From NCBI GenBank assembly GCA_019321725.1, contig JAGSPU010000052.1, positions 1,798,001 to 1,862,000 of the forward strand: a DNA stretch of 64,000 nt, given 5' to 3'. Positions 60,882-64,000 of this stretch are shown here, one piece after another. Numbering within the stretch: the first letter of the stretch is position 1; every line of letters begins with the position of its first letter. The DNA is from Paulownia fortunei. Taxonomy: Eukaryota > Streptophyta > Magnoliopsida > Lamiales > Paulowniaceae. A program made the translations under genes and the position numbers. The notes below the pieces were generated by a model. It was not told where the DNA came from, ran no database searches, and was given only the letters and a program-made list of their open reading frames with translations.

Positions 60882-62759
60882 AAATGATTCTCACACTTCC
60901 ATTGTTTGGTGACTTTGAGTCTTAAAAACCATGAACTCTTCATCCTATTTCGTTTTTTGGGCAAGGGGATGGTAAATCTTTTGTGGATCTTTGTTTACTA
61001 CACAAACAAAACACTAGTTTTCATGTGGAAAGAAGAATGAAGAAAAGGCTTCAATCACTCAAATTTAACTTGTAGCAGATTTGATGTATTAAGAACTTGT
61101 ATCCAGAATAATCAAGAAAATTGCACCTCTTTCAAGAAGTGGGCATTTTGGTAATTGGAGAAAGCTTTAAAGCAATAATTTTGTTTGTGGCCACTTTATA
61201 TTATAAGTACAAGACAACAGTAGCCCTTTGATGAGTTTCTTTAATTTTTTATGGGTGTGGCCTTTGTGTTCAAATAGTTTCACTTCTCACTTTCTTGTTC
61301 CAAAAATTATAATCAAAGAAGACAATAAGAGAAATTAAGGCTTTGTAATATGCTGTTGTTTTTTTACAATGTTTCAGGAAAAATATTTTGGATAAATATA
61401 CTGAGAAATGTGTAAAAATGAAAGAATGTTTGGTTTTGTTTAGGGAAAGACATTTCCTAGTGTACATGTTTTTATCTGAATAGTGGTGTTACATTAAATT
61501 TAATTTTATAATCATATATTAGTTTTATATTAAGATGAAAATTAGAAGATACATATTTAAATAAATGTAATAATTGAAAGATGTAAATATATTATTTTTA
61601 TTAAAAATTATTTGAAATATGTACAATATATATATAGCAATGAATATGACTTTTTTTAAAAAAATATTTTAAAAGATGCTTTTGGAAGCTAATGTTTGAT
61701 TTTATTTCAAATCAAAACCCATTTTGGTGTAGTAAAACACTCCACTAAAATAACACCAAATATAGTGTAAGTTTTTTGATGGACTCATTAATTCAATTCA
61801 GTGCTAAAATTTTACCAGCTAGGTGAATACAATCTTTGAAAAAAATATATATAAAATTCTTGGTGAATTGAGCAAGACCTAAAATCCACTAGCATTTTTC
61901 CCACATTTAGTGATACATAGATTGATCCCTCCTATATATGTGGTCTGAAATGAAAACTAGTACAAACAAGAACCAAAAATTTTCAAAATTCAAACATATA
62001 TCCCTTTACTCCATACACACACACACACACACACAATGTTTTGCAGAGATATGAATTGAATTTGAACCCCACTAAATCTTTTTCCTTTCTCAAAAAGCTT
62101 TCACCATGTGGACTTCATCAAGTCAACTGATCCGTACATCACTTCAAAATTAACCAATAACCAGAGTGTATCCCATATATATCTTGCACTAGCCAGTTAA
62201 ACATCTATCATGCATGTTCAGATTTTCATTTCAGCTTTTGTAAAATGATCATGATGATGATGTTTGGACAGTGTTTTTTTCATTGCAATTAAAACATAGT
62301 AATTTAGAAAAGCAAGAACATATAGTAACTGAAAAAAAAAAAAAAAACACTCTACTTTACTGATAGAGCTAGCCTGAGACAAAAATCTAACTCAACTTCA
62401 TTGCATGCTGCTAAAAGTTAGATTTCTAGGGTTTCCAAAGTTTGCTTCTTTTATGGACAAGATTTTCTAAGATTTTATTTGCATGTTCAGGCAATCCTTA
62501 TAAAGTTGTACAGTCTCCCCCTTTTATAAAGACCCTTTTATTTTATTCTAAAGTTTTTTTATTTTTTCTGCTTACAAAACCTAAATACATACATACATAT
62601 ATCTATATATATATGTATATGTAATATGTATATAATACAATGGACTTGGCCTAGTGGGTTTTTTTTCTTTTCCTTCAAGTTGCTCTTATTATCATCTTAT
62701 ATATCCTCTTGTAGACTTTACACTTGTGTAGCATTATATACATAGATACATACATACAT

Positions 62760-62807
<48 letters not shown>

Positions 62808-64000
62808 GCCACTATGAGATATATTGGCAGTGGGATGAGAATTGTGAGCCTCAGATGATGGTAGGGTTGCAAGAAATATAGAGGGAAGTCAAAGGAGAGT
62901 ATGAAAGTGGAATTTGGCAAAGTTGCTTATTCTTTTGCAGAAATTGGGTTATGTTCTCCTTAAAGCAAGCAGGATCCCAAGTGCCTTAATGCTTTTACAT
63001 CAAATATAGCCTACTTGTTCATTGATATTCTATCAATGTACAATGTACGTGCACGTGAATATAATATTTATATATATAAAAAGTTTGTCACAAGATTATG
63101 TGCAACTAGTAAATTTGATTAAATCCCGTGAACTTCAAATAAAAAAAAACAAAAAAAGTGGGTTTCTGATTTGTTATCACTAAATAAGCCACGGTCTAAC
63201 TTGACATAATTACATTTCATAATTATATATAATTTGCTGAAATTTATCTAAGTCATTAGATAAATGCCCTCGTTTTAATCTGTATATTTTCGACCTGTCA
63301 AGATAAAATGTTAGGAGAAATACAATGATTTTTTTGGGTACAAAGTATTAGTTTATCAGATCCATCCAAGTAAATTAATTGCAATAATTTTCCATAAAAA
63401 ATACAAAGATTAAAAAGAAAAAAGAAAAAAAAAAAAGAGAAGACTAACCGCTGATATATAGCATTGCCCGTGACTAACCTGAAGGATAAAAGGGAAAAAA
63501 GAAAAGAATAAAAAGGGAAGAACAATAGCATTAGCCAGAACATAGTTTCAGTTGATTAAAGTAGTACTAGGAAGATTTCAAGAACCTCAGGCACTATTAG
63601 TTTTCCCCATAATTATTTATTATCATGTTAATTGATATTACTTAATTTTTTATTTCTCAAATATGTTCCCAGCTTCCAAGGCCACTTTCTTGTGGTGTTA
63701 TGCTATTATGATTTTTTTTGGTTTTTTATATTTTTTAATAATGAACAAAGTAAAAGAATAAAGCAAAAACGACATCAAATTATTAATCTTTCCATATTTG
63801 GAAACTATTTGCTTTAATTACATACCACATTAGTGAAATTCCACCTTTTGTAGGTTGTTCTTTCATGTCTCTCTCTATTAGCACAATTTTACCTCACAAA
63901 TCATGCTCCTAAAGTCATAATCGGCCTTTGTTTAAAGCCACTAAGTTAAAAAGAAATAAAAGATGACCCCCTCAAAAGATCAAGAAAATAACATTTCGTA

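Larger units (their letters stand above)
55240..64000. other. 8.8-kb gene-poor right end
   Basis: No convincing coding gene. 55240-55700 is PMT 3' flank. 56510-56650 is C-rich. 57075-57385 is an AT repeat with TCGA words. 58818-58842 is a G-rich tract. 59830-60720 is a possible foldback element and 60832-60881 a short GC hairpin. GT, CA, AT and TATATG microsatellites occur at 58577-58598, 62012-62034 and 62580-62810. Region 62-63 kb could be the promoter of a gene beyond the window, but nothing shows it. Confidence 0.45.

Noticed and set aside
62442..62920. Ile/Tyr/Met-rich frames near the right end
   Set aside because: Produced by TATATG and TATA microsatellites.

Overview
This is nuclear plant DNA. 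Genes have GT-AG introns, the spacers are AT-rich and full of microsatellites and decayed inverted-repeat elements, and every recognisable gene is a standard land-plant family. The SDP1-like and PMT-like proteins look eudicot, perhaps asterid/Lamiales (weak, from memory).

Layout. 1-8.1 kb: three tandem minus-strand genes for tiny proteins of unknown function that start MAG(L/M)QY and carry an FFPTDF motif; the third is frameshifted. 10.3-14.7 kb (minus): a PICBP-type calmodulin-binding protein of 1336 residues with a duplicated calmodulin-binding unit. 18.9-22.8 kb (plus): an SDP1-type patatin-domain triacylglycerol lipase. 30.5-31.1 kb (plus): an intronless four-EF-hand calmodulin-like protein (CML35/36 type). 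38.1-41.2 kb (plus): UTP11, a U3/SSU-processome protein. 41.8-44.7 kb (minus): mitochondrial L-2-hydroxyglutarate dehydrogenase, five clean exons. 45.5-45.9 kb (minus): a U3 snoRNA gene with a plant snRNA-type promoter and a tandemly duplicated 3' domain. 46.1-48.4 kb (plus): a PLS-class PPR protein. 48.7-48.9 kb (minus): a second U3-like sequence with an unrelated 5' end. 50.0-55.2 kb (plus): a seven-exon DUF248 (PMT6/PMT7-type) Golgi methyltransferase. 15-18.4, 23-30.3, 31.2-37.6 and 55.3-64 kb are gene-poor and rich in small repeats.

Two themes stand out. First, U3 snoRNA sits 4.5 kb from the gene of one of its own particle's proteins (UTP11) and is structurally odd. Second, reading frames of SDP1, CML, UTP11, PPR, PMT and the third MAGLQY gene are broken by about 22 small indels, nearly all 1-nt changes in short homopolymers, while PICBP (4 kb of CDS) and L2HGDH are intact. 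Substitution-type decay is absent, so assembly consensus error is more likely than gene death. Frames and lengths given for these genes assume that reading.

The set PICBP, SDP1, CML36 and PMT resembles two Arabidopsis segments (At5g04020-At5g04060 and At3g10190-At3g10200, from memory), suggesting an ancestral gene order kept here and split by duplication and loss in Arabidopsis.
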